Of a DNA stretch of 64,000 bases, positions 51,543 through 60,149 are shown in pieces. How positions within the stretch are numbered: position 1 is the first letter of the stretch; each line of letters begins with the position of its first letter. A program made the position numbers and the translations under genes. The stretch lies in assembly GCF_014196455.1 (NCBI RefSeq), contig NZ_JACIDS010000003.1, forward strand, positions 806,001-870,000, in the 5' to 3' direction. Source of the DNA: Kaistia hirudinis (GTDB taxonomy: Bacteria > Pseudomonadota > Alphaproteobacteria > Rhizobiales > Kaistiaceae). The notes below the pieces were generated by a model. It was given only the letters and a program-made list of their open reading frames with translations. It had not been told where the DNA came from and ran no database searches.

Positions 51543-52976
51543 TCAAACGTCGCGAAGGGGGAGAATACGCCCTTCGCTGAGAAGGTGCCGAGGATCGAAC
51601 GCGTCCTTGATCCGGCTGGCAAGCTCCAGCGTCAAGGCGTCGGCGCGCTTCAGATAGGCCTTCTGCTTCACGCGGCCGATTCCATGCTCGGCGCTGATCG
51701 AGCCGCCATGCCGGTCGATCACGTCGAAGATGATGTCTTCCGCCGCATGGAAGAGGTCATCCATGGTCTCGGGCGGCATGCCAAGAGGCGGGACCACGTT
51801 CATGTGGATATTGCCGTCGCCCACATGGCCATAGGTCACGACGCGCGCTTCGGGGTGAGCTTGTGCCAAAGCGGCGAGGCTCTGCGCGACGAAGGACGCG
51901 ATGCTGGAGATCGGCACCGATACATCCGTCCGCAGATATCGTCCGCCGCGCCCCTGCGTCTCCACCATCACCTCGCGCAACCGCCACAGCCGAGCGGCCT
52001 GGGCCCTGTTCGATGCGATCACGCCGTCCAGCACCAGTCCGTCCGTATGGCCGAGAAAGTCCTCGACCAGCGCCCTCAGATCGACGCGCCCGCCAGCCGC
52101 CGTCTCCAGAAGCACATAGACCGGATAGGGCTGCGAAAGCGGATCCTCGAGACCGACCTGCGCGTCGATCGCGATTTCGATGCAGCCGCGCAGCAGCAAT
52201 TCGAACGCCGAGAGGAGATCGCTGCACTCGCGGCGCGCGCGCGCATAGAGCGCCATCGCATCCTCGACGGAGGCGAGGCCCACCAGCGCGGTCTCGACCT
52301 GCGTCGGGCGCGGAAAGAGCTTGAGCGCGACGGCCGTCACGATGCCGAGCGTGCCCTCGCTGCCGATGAACAACTGCTTCAGGTCGTAGCCGCGATTGTC
52401 CTTGCGCAGCGTCCGCAACCCGTTCCAGACCCTTCCATCCGCCAGGACCACCTCGAGCCCCAGCACGAGGTCGCGCGTCATGCCGTAGCGCAGCACGTTG
52501 AAGCCGCCGGCATTCGTCGCGACATTTCCGCCGAGCCGGCAACTGCCCTGCGCGCCGAAGGTGATGGGGAGAAGGCAATCCAGCTCTTCCGCCGCGCGCT
52601 TGGCCTCTTCGAGGATGCAGCCCGCCTCGACGACCATGGTGAAGTCAATCGGATTCACGGAGCGCACGGTGTTCATCCGTTCCAGCGAAACGACGACCTC
52701 GCCGCCGGGAAAGCTCGGCACCGCGGCGCCCACCAGCCCGGTCAGCCCGCCCTGCGGGACCACATGGATGCGGTGCTCGTGGCAGCAGCGCATCAGGAGG
52801 CTGACCTCTTCGACGGAACGGGGGCGCACAACGGCCAGCGGGCGGGCGTAATGGTCGCCCGTTCCGTCCCGGCTGTAGCGTTCGATCTCGGTATCGTCCT
52901 GCGTCAGGATCTCGGCCAGGAGCGTGGCACCGAGGGCCGTGAGCGCCAATTCCTGAGGGGAAAGAACAGCATGCAT
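51543..52976 (-). CDS. FAD-linked 2-hydroxyacid dehydrogenase (GlcD/D-lactate dehydrogenase type)
   Basis: A 477-residue flavoprotein that oxidises 2-hydroxyacids such as D-lactate or glycolate to the 2-oxoacid. The FAD_binding_4 domain has VVPQGGLTGLVGAAVP near residues 72-87, and the C-terminal FAD-oxidase domain has TYGHVGDGNIHMN and SAEHGIGRVKQ. No iron-sulfur partner (GlcF) is encoded nearby, so it is probably a single-subunit D-lactate-dehydrogenase-like enzyme passing electrons to quinone or cytochrome. Given the racemase in the neighbouring operon, it would consume the stereoisomer the racemase supplies. Confidence 0.92.
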   Translation of the reverse strand: MHAVLSPQELALTALGATLLAEILTQDDTEIERYSRDGTGDHYARPLAVVRPRSVEEVSLLMRCCHEHRIHVVPQGGLTGLVGAAVPSFPGGEVVVSLERMNTVRSVNPIDFTMVVEAGCILEEAKRAAEELDCLLPITFGAQGSCRLGGNVATNAGGFNVLRYGMTRDLVLGLEVVLADGRVWNGLRTLRKDNRGYDLKQLFIGSEGTLGIVTAVALKLFPRPTQVETALVGLASVEDAMALYARARRECSDLLSAFELLLRGCIEIAIDAQVGLEDPLSQPYPVYVLLETAAGGRVDLRALVEDFLGHTDGLVLDGVIASNRAQAARLWRLREVMVETQGRGGRYLRTDVSVPISSIASFVAQSLAALAQAHPEARVVTYGHVGDGNIHMNVVPPLGMPPETMDDLFHAAEDIIFDVIDRHGGSISAEHGIGRVKQKAYLKRADALTLELASRIKDAFDPRHLLSEGRILPLRDV

Positions 52977-53029
52977 GGCGTCAATCCAATGGCGATCCGA
53001 AACGGCTGGACAATGAAGTATCTTGCATG

Positions 53030-53060
53030 GTTATCATACAACGCTGGTTTTGAACATCAA
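53030..53060 (-). promoter_or_regulatory. Promoter of the oxidase-gntR operon with overlapping operator
   Basis: On the minus strand, TTGATG (complement of 53055-53060), a 16-base spacer and TATGAT (complement of 53033-53038) form a good sigma-70-type promoter. GTTGTATGATAAC (complement of 53030-53042) lies across the -10 and fits GTTNT-N3-ANAAC, like the perfect operator upstream of the importer. Binding there would block RNA polymerase. The divergent gloA gene could share the site. Confidence 0.6.
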
Positions 53061-53136
53061 GGGCGACGACGCTTGCGACGACTGTTCCATTCGAAAATCA
53101 GCCCAAAGACGATAGCTTGCAGGAGGACACCCGAAC

Positions 53137-53553
53137 ATGAGCGACAAGCCCGAAACGTTCAGAATGATGCACACGATGATTCGCGTGCTCGATCTCGACA
53201 AATCGATCAAGTTCTATACTGAGCTTCTCGGCATGACCTTGCTTCGCCGCGACGATTATCCGGATGGGAAGTTCACCAACGCTTTCGTCGGCTATGGTCC
53301 GGAAGATTCGAATACCGTGGTTGAGCTCACGCTGAACTGGGGCCGGGAAGAGCCCTATGAGCTCGGCACCGCCTTCGGTCATCTCGCGCTCGGCGTCCAC
53401 GACATCTACGCCGTCTGCGCCGCGCTCGAGGCGCAGGGTGCGCGCATTCCCCGGCCGCCGGGCCCGATGAAGCACGGCACGACGCATATCGCCTTCATCG
53501 AGGATCCCGATGGGTACAAGATCGAGCTCATCGACCTTGCGACCATGTCGTAA
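53137..53553 (+). CDS. gloA: Glyoxalase I (lactoylglutathione lyase)
   Basis: Converts the methylglyoxal-glutathione adduct to S-lactoylglutathione. The 138-residue protein is a close match to short bacterial GloA: metal ligands H12 (MMHTMIRV), E63 (VVELTLNW), H82 (AFGHLAL) and E130 (DGYKIEL) correspond to those of the nickel-activated E. coli enzyme. AGGAGG precedes the ATG. It is divergent from the FAD-linked hydroxyacid dehydrogenase and may share its operator. In this context it joins methylglyoxal detoxification to lactate metabolism. Confidence 0.95.
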   Translation: MSDKPETFRMMHTMIRVLDLDKSIKFYTELLGMTLLRRDDYPDGKFTNAFVGYGPEDSNTVVELTLNWGREEPYELGTAFGHLALGVHDIYAVCAALEAQGARIPRPPGPMKHGTTHIAFIEDPDGYKIELIDLATMS

Positions 53554-53568
53554 CCAAGATCCGGCGCC

Positions 53569-53596
53569 GGAGGCCGCACCGCACGGTGCGGTCTCC
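53569..53596 (+). terminator. Terminator-like hairpin after gloA
   Basis: GGAGGCCGCACC and GGTGCGGTCTCC pair over 12 positions with one G-T pair around the loop GCAC, 16 bases after the gloA stop and before the convergent permease gene. Only a short GTTT follows. Confidence 0.6.
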
Positions 53597-53633
53597 GAAC
53601 CCAGGTTTCCTGCGACGCAGCTCTGCTCCCGCG

Positions 53634-54602
53634 TCATTTGATGATGGCGATCTTGCTGCGGTCGATCGTGATCGCGACCGCCGTGATCAGTACGGCGCCG
53701 AAGACGACGTTCTCCGCGAAGATATTGATGCCGATGAACGTCATGCCGATCCGAACGATCGAGATGATGAGGGCGCCCACGGCCGTTCGCGCGACGCCGC
53801 CGAGGCCGCCGGTGATCGCGGTCCCGCCGACAATGACCGCGGCGATAGCCGGCAGCAGCAATTGATTGGCGAGATTGGGTGAGCCGCTCGAAAGGCGCGC
53901 CGCGAGGATCGTGCCGGCGATCGCCGCGAGCGTTCCCGAAACGGCGAAGGCGATGATCTTGGTGCGCGGAACATTGATGCCCGCCGCCAGCGCGGCCGGT
54001 TCGCCCGCCCCCACCGCGAGGCTATGGCGCCCGAAGGGCGTATAGCGAAGCGCGAAGAAGGCGACGAGCCCGATGACCGCCGCAATGAGGGCGACAGCGG
54101 GCACGCCGGCGACGGTCCCGTTGATCCAGGCGGTGTTCTCGCGCCCGGCTTCTTCGATTGTGATCGCGCGACCATCGGCCAGCCACAGCGCGATGCCGGC
54201 CACCACGCCGCCCGTCGCCAGCGTTGCGACGAAGGAGGGCACCTTGAGCCGCACATGCACATATCCCGACAGAATCCCGAACAGCAGCCCGCCCAGGATC
54301 GCGACGGGGAAGGCGGCCATGCCGATGCCCGGCAGAAGCTGCGCCAGGATCACGCTGGCGAGCGACGCCACCGCCTGGATCGAGAGATCGATCCCGCCGA
54401 TCAGAATGACGAAGGTCACGCCGGCGGCGAGAATGAAGAGCACCGCCGTGTTGGCTAGCAGGAGCATCAGCGTCTCGCCGGAGAGGAAGCCGGGCGCGGC
54501 GAGCTCGATGATGAGAATGAGGGCGACGAGAAGAATCGGCGGGATCGCACCCTGCAGCCAGCCTGCCGTCAGGAGTGATCGGATGTTGGAAGTGCTGTTC
54601 AT
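53634..54602 (-). CDS. Ribose-type sugar ABC transporter permease (second system, distal)
   Basis: A 322-residue RbsC-family inner-membrane protein with IGGIDLSIQAVASLASV near residue 67, LKVPSFVATLATGGVVAG and IVGGTAITGGLGGVARTA. Last gene of a four-gene importer operon read on the minus strand; seven bases separate it from the ATPase gene. Convergent with gloA. Confidence 0.92.
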   Translation of the reverse strand: MNSTSNIRSLLTAGWLQGAIPPILLVALILIIELAAPGFLSGETLMLLLANTAVLFILAAGVTFVILIGGIDLSIQAVASLASVILAQLLPGIGMAAFPVAILGGLLFGILSGYVHVRLKVPSFVATLATGGVVAGIALWLADGRAITIEEAGRENTAWINGTVAGVPAVALIAAVIGLVAFFALRYTPFGRHSLAVGAGEPAALAAGINVPRTKIIAFAVSGTLAAIAGTILAARLSSGSPNLANQLLLPAIAAVIVGGTAITGGLGGVARTAVGALIISIVRIGMTFIGINIFAENVVFGAVLITAVAITIDRSKIAIIK

Positions 54603-54609
54603 CGGGTCC

Positions 54610-56121
54610 TCACACCATCGCCTTGACGACGTCGACCTGGTCCGGTTTTTTCCCCGGCTCCGCGTCGAAACGGGCGGTCACGGCGCCGTCGCGCATCACG
54701 ATGACGCGGTGGGACAGCCCGATCGTTTCTTCCAGCGTGTCAGAGATCAGCAGGATCGCGACCCCCTGGCTGGAGAGCTCGCGCACGAGCTCGTAGACCT
54801 CCTCCTTGGCGCCGACATCGAGGCCGCGGGTCGGGTGGTCGAGGATGAGGATGCGGGAACCCGCCGTCATCCAGCGTGCGAGCACAACTTTCTGCTGATT
54901 GCCGCCGGAAAGCTTGCGACAGGCGATGTCGGGCCCCGGCGCCTTGATGTGCAGCCGGCGGATCCAGACGGTCGCGAGGCTCCGCTCCCGGCGGTAGCTG
55001 ATCAGCCCGTTCTTCACGACTGCGGAAAGGTCGGCGAGGGTTATGTTCTCCGCGATCGAGAGAAACATCACGAGCCCCTCGACCCGTCGCTCGCGCGGTA
55101 TGTAGCCGACGCTCCGGCGCACCGCCTGTTCAGGCGAGCGGAAATGCACCTCTTCGCCGAGGATGGTGAGCCGGCCATCGGTATGGGGCATGAAGCCACC
55201 GATCGTGCGCGTCACCTCCTCGCGACCCGATCCGACGACGCCGGCAATGCCGACGATCTCGCCGGCGCGGATCTGCAGGTCGACATCGGAAAAGGCGCCG
55301 GCCGCGCCGAGCTTGGACGCATCGACGAGGATCTCGCTGCGGGGCGGGAGCTGCCGGTCTTCCTTGTAGTAGGCCGTCTGCAACCCGCGGCCGACCATGA
55401 TCTTGTGCAGCTCCGGCGCCGTGATGTCGCCGGCGCGGTGCTCGGCCACGACTTCGCCGTCCTTCATCGTGTAGACGCGATCGGAGATGCGAAGCACCTC
55501 GTCCAGGCGGTGCGAGACGAAGACGAAGCTCGCGCGGGATTTCAGCGAGCGCACCCGATTGAAGAGAACCTCGATATCGGCGCCGCTGAGGACCGATGTC
55601 GGCTCGTCGAGCAGGATGACGATCTGCCGCGAGACCGTCTCCTCGAGCGTCAGCGCCTTGGCAAGTTCCACCATCTGGCGCGCGGCGAAGGTCAGCTCAG
55701 ATGTGCGCGCGGTCACGTCGATATCGACGCCGATCTTGTCGAGCTGGCGCCGCGCGGCGGTGCGCATGGCCTTCCAGTCGACGATGCCGAACCGGACGAA
55801 CTGGCTCTCCTGGCCGAGATAGATGTTCTCCGCGACGGAGAGGTTGAGGAGCAGAGACTGCTCCTGGAAAACCATGCCGATGCCGTTTGCGGCGCCGTCG
55901 CGGGCATTGCGCAGCCGCACCGGTTGACCGTCCCGCATAAGCGTGCCGCCGTCAGGCTGGTGCGTGCCGGCGAAGATGCGCATGAGCGTCGATTTGCCTG
56001 CACCGTTTTCGCCGATGAGGCCGACCACCTCGTTCGGACGGATCTCGAGCGAGACGCCCTTGAGGGCCGGTACGCCGGCAAAGGATTTGGTGATCGCGTT
56101 GGCTGTCAGCATGGCCGTCAC
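54610..56121 (-). CDS. Ribose-type sugar ABC transporter ATPase (second system)
   Basis: A 503-residue duplicated ATPase. First half: GENGAGKST, FAARQMVELAKAL and VILLDEPTSVLSG. Second half: degenerate Walker A GVVGSGREE, LSGGNQQKVVLARW and LDHPTRGLDVGAKEE. In the second Walker B the usual E of DEP is H (ILDHPTRG), a substitution seen in some members whose second site is inactive. It overlaps the upstream permease gene by four bases. Confidence 0.94.
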   Translation of the reverse strand: MTAMLTANAITKSFAGVPALKGVSLEIRPNEVVGLIGENGAGKSTLMRIFAGTHQPDGGTLMRDGQPVRLRNARDGAANGIGMVFQEQSLLLNLSVAENIYLGQESQFVRFGIVDWKAMRTAARRQLDKIGVDIDVTARTSELTFAARQMVELAKALTLEETVSRQIVILLDEPTSVLSGADIEVLFNRVRSLKSRASFVFVSHRLDEVLRISDRVYTMKDGEVVAEHRAGDITAPELHKIMVGRGLQTAYYKEDRQLPPRSEILVDASKLGAAGAFSDVDLQIRAGEIVGIAGVVGSGREEVTRTIGGFMPHTDGRLTILGEEVHFRSPEQAVRRSVGYIPRERRVEGLVMFLSIAENITLADLSAVVKNGLISYRRERSLATVWIRRLHIKAPGPDIACRKLSGGNQQKVVLARWMTAGSRILILDHPTRGLDVGAKEEVYELVRELSSQGVAILLISDTLEETIGLSHRVIVMRDGAVTARFDAEPGKKPDQVDVVKAMV

Positions 56122-57134
56122 TTCACGATCTGGAGGCGCTGGCGATCCAGCGAAAGGGCAACCGCGGCGATGATCATCAGGCCCTGGACGGTCTGCTGGA
56201 CGTAGGGCGATACGCCGAGCAGGATCATGCCATTGCCGAGCACCGTCACGATGAGCACGCCGATCAGCGTGTTGATCACCCCGCCTTCGCCGCCGGTGAG
56301 CGCGGTGCCGCCGACCACGACGGCGGTGACCGCGGCGAACAGGCGCCCATCGGCGATGACCGCGTCGGAGCGGCCGAGCTGCGCGGCCGCGAGCACGCCG
56401 GCAATGCCGAAGAAGAAGCCCGCTAGGCCGAAAGCGAGAATGCGGACGCGTCGCACATTGACCCCGGAAAGCTCCGCGAGGTCCTCGGCGCCGCCGACCG
56501 CCACGATGTGCCGGCCGAGGCGCGTATAATACTGAATGGTGCAGGCGAGCCCGAACGCGCCGAGCGCGACCCAGACGCCGAGCGGCAGTCCGAGGAACCG
56601 CGCCAGCGCAAGATCGCGGATCGAAGGATCCATCAGCCGAACCGCGGAGCCGCCGAGCATATAGACGGATATGCCGAGGCCGATGAACCAGACGCCGAGC
56701 GTCGCCATGAAGGAGGGAATGCGCAGCATCGTCTGGACGAGGCCGCTGGCAAAGCCCATCGCCGTGCTCGCCGCAATCGCGGCGACGACCGCGAACCAGC
56801 CGAAATGATTGCTGTTGGCGTCATTGGTCGCGAGGAGCACCACGACCATCGCCGCGATCGACAGCGAGCCCTCGACCGAAAGGTCGATGCTGCCGAGCAG
56901 GATGATGAAGGTCAGCCCCATCGCGAGCGTGAGCGGAACGGCCGACGAATTGGCGATGCGGATCAGGTTGCGCGGCTCGATGAAGCTTGGATTGGCGATC
57001 GTGATGAGCACGCACAGCGCAATGAGGACGAGCAGCGGCGCGGCGCGTCCGCTCGTCAGCCGGCGTGCGGCGCCGATCAAGGACGGTCGGGCGGCGCCCC
57101 GGACGGATTTGAGATTGTCGATATCTGCGGTCAA
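56118..57134 (-). CDS. Ribose-type sugar ABC transporter permease (second system, proximal)
   Basis: A 338-residue RbsC-family permease with LLGSIDLSVEGSLSIAAM, LRIPSFMATLGVWFIGLG and VVVGGTALTGGEGGV. It differs clearly from the distal permease, so the channel is probably a heterodimer. The binding-protein gene ends 108 bases upstream; that spacer contains a GC-rich CCGGCA/TGCCGGC hairpin-like stretch. Confidence 0.92.
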   Translation of the reverse strand: MTADIDNLKSVRGAARPSLIGAARRLTSGRAAPLLVLIALCVLITIANPSFIEPRNLIRIANSSAVPLTLAMGLTFIILLGSIDLSVEGSLSIAAMVVVLLATNDANSNHFGWFAVVAAIAASTAMGFASGLVQTMLRIPSFMATLGVWFIGLGISVYMLGGSAVRLMDPSIRDLALARFLGLPLGVWVALGAFGLACTIQYYTRLGRHIVAVGGAEDLAELSGVNVRRVRILAFGLAGFFFGIAGVLAAAQLGRSDAVIADGRLFAAVTAVVVGGTALTGGEGGVINTLIGVLIVTVLGNGMILLGVSPYVQQTVQGLMIIAAVALSLDRQRLQIVK

Positions 57135-57242
57135 CAGACTGGATCCCGCTCACGGCCGGCAGGGCCGGCAACTACCGAAAAGCGCGCCGGCAGCATGTGC
57201 CGGCGCGGACGGAACAATGCGTCCTGCGGAAACGAGGACGTA

Positions 57243-58322
57243 TCAGGTCCGGATCGGGCCGGTCACGCGACCCCAGATGTCGTTCCAGTCGACGACCGGC
57301 TGGGATTCGATGTTGTTCTTGTAATAGGCCTGCACATTGTCCTTATCGATGAGGACGGCCTTGCCATAGAACTCGCGATGATCCGGCGGCTGCGTGGCGG
57401 GGTCGAACTTCTTCTGCAGCGCCTGCAGCGCGATCGAAAGGCCCATGCCGCCCTGCCAGAACGGGTCGGAGGTGACCGTCGCGGCGAACTCGCCATTGCG
57501 CACCGCATCCACGGCCGCCTTGATGCCGTCGACGCCGACGACCGGAACCTTGCCGGCGAGGCCTTCGGCGCGCAGCGCCTCGAGCGCGCCGGTGCCCATG
57601 TCGTCATTGGCGGCCCAGACGCCCTTCACCTGGTCGCCGAACCGCGTGAGCAGATTGGCCGTGAGGTCGTAGGCTTCGGAGGATTTCCAGTTGGCGACCT
57701 GGAAGTCGAGCAGCTTGATATCGGGATTGGCGGCGAGCGCCTCTTCCAGTCCCTTCTTCCGCTCGATTGCGGCGGTGTTCGAGATCTGACCGCCCAGCGC
57801 GATGATGCCGCCGGATCCGCCGATCGACTTGAACAGGATCTCCGCGATCTGCTTGCCGCTGGCGACGCCGTCGAACTCGATGTGGCATACGTAATAGGGG
57901 TTGAAGTCCTGGGGATGCAGGTCTTTCGGCTTGTTCCACTGCGTGACGACATAGGCGCCGGCCTTGGCGCAGGCCTCGACGATCGGGCGCGCGTCCGGCG
58001 TGTCGTTCGGATCGGAGTTCAGCACCATGTTGCCGCCCGTCTTGGCGAGCATGGCCTTGATGTCCGCGATGCCCTTCTCGCTGTTGCCTTCGGAGACCAG
58101 CGTGACGTGATCGATGCCGACCGACTTGGCGAAGGCTTCGGCGCCCGACTTCCAGACCGCGTGATAGGGGTTGGAAAGCGAGCGGATGGACGTCACCAGC
58201 GTCGGCTTGTCTGCGGCGAACGACATTTTCGGCAGCGCGGCGACGCCGACGCCCGCCGCGACCGTTCCGAGGAACGACCTGCGATTCATCGCGCCGAAGC
58301 GCGCATTGCTCCTGTCAGCCAT
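57243..58322 (-). CDS. Ribose-type sugar ABC transporter, substrate-binding protein (second system)
   Basis: A 359-residue Peripla_BP_4 receptor with a twin-arginine leader: NRRSFLG at residues 13-19 followed by TVAAGVGVAALP and a cleavage site near SFAAD. The mature part has TSIRSLSNPYHAVWKSGAEAF, NSDPNDTPDARPIVEACAKA and VWAANDDMGTGALEALRAEG. GGGAGGAATACGC precedes the ATG. An operator-like TTGTACGACAA is 85 bases upstream. Nearby uronate dehydrogenase and KdgD suggest a uronic acid or related sugar as ligand (inference). Confidence 0.92.
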   Translation of the reverse strand: MADRSNARFGAMNRRSFLGTVAAGVGVAALPKMSFAADKPTLVTSIRSLSNPYHAVWKSGAEAFAKSVGIDHVTLVSEGNSEKGIADIKAMLAKTGGNMVLNSDPNDTPDARPIVEACAKAGAYVVTQWNKPKDLHPQDFNPYYVCHIEFDGVASGKQIAEILFKSIGGSGGIIALGGQISNTAAIERKKGLEEALAANPDIKLLDFQVANWKSSEAYDLTANLLTRFGDQVKGVWAANDDMGTGALEALRAEGLAGKVPVVGVDGIKAAVDAVRNGEFAATVTSDPFWQGGMGLSIALQALQKKFDPATQPPDHREFYGKAVLIDKDNVQAYYKNNIESQPVVDWNDIWGRVTGPIRT

Positions 58323-58406
58323 GCGTATTCCTCCCGTTGAATAGGCCGAGTCGAGACGCCGCCTCTTCTCCCGGCGTCTCAGATTCGAAGGGGTCGAGCG
58401 TGTTTA

Positions 58407-58419
58407 ATTGTACGACAAC
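58407..58419. promoter_or_regulatory. GntR-type operator ATTGTACGACAAC
   Basis: Identical in 12 of 13 bases to the element at 39996-40008 upstream of the branched-chain-type importer. It lies in the 216-base divergent region (58323-58538) between the binding-protein gene and the GMC oxidoreductase gene. On the minus strand TACAAT (complement of 58407-58412) could be a -10 box within the site. The shared sequence suggests one GntR repressor acts at both places. Confidence 0.65.
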
Positions 58420-58538
58420 CCTTCAAGGAGATCACCATATGCATTGTCTTGACCTTGAGCAAGTGCCTTGCGAATGTGCTGCCGAAAGAGCGGCGCTGGC
58501 CGCCGGATTTCGTGCCGTTGCGCGATCGGGGAGGTGAG

Positions 58539-60134
58539 ATGTCGGATTATGTCGTGGTCGGCGGCGGGTCGGCCGGATGCGTGCTGGCTGCGCGCCTGAG
58601 CGAGGATCCCGACGTCACGGTCACGCTGCTCGAGGCCGGCCCGCGCGACACGAACATGTACATCCATCTGCCGGTCGGCTTCTTCAAGATGACTGCCGGC
58701 CCCCTGATCTGGGGCTATGAGACCGAGCCCGGCCGCGAGATTTCCGGCCGCAAAATGGTCTATCCGCAGGCACGGGTCCTCGGCGGGGGCTCATCGATCA
58801 ATGCGCAGGTCTTCACGCGGGGGTGTCCGGAGGATTACGACGCCTGGCGCGACGCCGAAGGCTGCTCTGACTGGGGCTATCGCGATGTGCTGCCCTATTT
58901 CCGCAAGTCCGAGGGCAACGATACCTTTGTCGGCGAACATCACGGCAATGATGGCCCGCTCGGCGTGTCGTCGACCGTGCCGCATCCCCTGACGCGTGTC
59001 TTCGTGCGCGCGGCGCAGGAGGCCGGCCTGCCCTTCAATGCGGATTTCAACGGCGGCAAGCAGGCCGGTGCGGGCTTCTATCAGGCCACGACGCGTGGGG
59101 GGCGGCGAAGCAGCACGGCCGTCGGCTATCTGCGGCCCGCGCTGCGCCGCCCGAATCTGACGGTTCGCACGGGTGTGCTCGTCAATCGCATCGTCATCGA
59201 GGGCGATCGCGCCGTCGGCGTCGAGATCATCGAGAACGGCCGTCCCGTCACGCTACGTGCGGAACGCGAGGTCGTGGTGGCGTCCGGCGCCATCGGCTCG
59301 CCGAAACTCTTGATGCTGTCGGGAATTGGACCTGCCGATCAGCTTGCCGCGCTCGGCATTGCGGTCGTGCGCGACGCGGCGGCCGTTGGGCAGAATCTGC
59401 AGGATCATATGGATGTCGACGTCCTGGCCCAGCTTTCGGGCTCACACGGCATCGACCGCTACAAGAAGCGGCGCTGGCAGGCCGTCGCCGGGCTCGAATA
59501 TGTCCTGTTCGGCAAAGGTCCCGTCGCGTCGAATATCGTGGAGGCCGGCGGGTTCTGGTGGAGCGACCGCAGCGAGGCGACGCCCGACATGCAGTTCCAT
59601 TTCCTCCCCGGCGCGGGCCTGGAGGAGGGTATTGGCGGGGTGCCGGGCGGCCATGGCTGCACGCTGAATTCCTACCATGTGCGGCCTCGCTCGCGCGGAT
59701 CGGTCACGCTGCGGTCGGCGGATCCCCGGGTCGCGCCGGCGATCGATCCCAACGCCTTCGCCGAGCCCTATGACCTCGATCGGGCGGTGGACGGCATCCA
59801 AATGAGCCGCGAAATCCTGTCCCAGCCCGCCTTCAGGCCGTTAGTCAGCGCCATCCATCTGCCCGGACCCGGGATACGCAGCCGGGCGGAGCTGATGGCG
59901 TTCGCGCGCGAGCATGCGCGCTCGGCCTATCATCCTGTCGGGACCTGCCGCATGGGCGGCGGCGAGGATTCGGTCGTGGACCCTCAGCTTCGCGTGCGCG
60001 GCATCGGCGCGCTGCGCGTCTGCGACAGCTCGATCATGCCGAGGCTCATTTCGTCGAACACGAATGCAGCGACGGTCATGATCGCCGAGAAGGCGGCCGA
60101 CCTGATCAAGAGCGCCGCCGCCGGTCACTCCTGA
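58539..60134 (+). CDS. GMC-family FAD oxidoreductase (choline dehydrogenase-like)
   Basis: A 531-residue flavoprotein dehydrogenase. The dinucleotide-binding motif VVVGGGSAGCVLAARLSE is at residues 5-22, followed by LEAGPRDTN, the GMC signature VLGGGSSINAQVFTRG and the active-site histidine in SAYHPVGTCRMGG. No signal peptide. The ATG at 58539 has GGGGAGGTGAG upstream. Members oxidise primary or secondary alcohols, including sugar alcohols. It converges with udh (15 bases between stops) and is divergent from the sugar importer, so it probably oxidises the imported sugar or polyol. Confidence 0.92.
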   Translation: MSDYVVVGGGSAGCVLAARLSEDPDVTVTLLEAGPRDTNMYIHLPVGFFKMTAGPLIWGYETEPGREISGRKMVYPQARVLGGGSSINAQVFTRGCPEDYDAWRDAEGCSDWGYRDVLPYFRKSEGNDTFVGEHHGNDGPLGVSSTVPHPLTRVFVRAAQEAGLPFNADFNGGKQAGAGFYQATTRGGRRSSTAVGYLRPALRRPNLTVRTGVLVNRIVIEGDRAVGVEIIENGRPVTLRAEREVVVASGAIGSPKLLMLSGIGPADQLAALGIAVVRDAAAVGQNLQDHMDVDVLAQLSGSHGIDRYKKRRWQAVAGLEYVLFGKGPVASNIVEAGGFWWSDRSEATPDMQFHFLPGAGLEEGIGGVPGGHGCTLNSYHVRPRSRGSVTLRSADPRVAPAIDPNAFAEPYDLDRAVDGIQMSREILSQPAFRPLVSAIHLPGPGIRSRAELMAFAREHARSAYHPVGTCRMGGGEDSVVDPQLRVRGIGALRVCDSSIMPRLISSNTNAATVMIAEKAADLIKSAAAGHS

Positions 60135-60149
60135 TGCGGCGGGCGCCGC

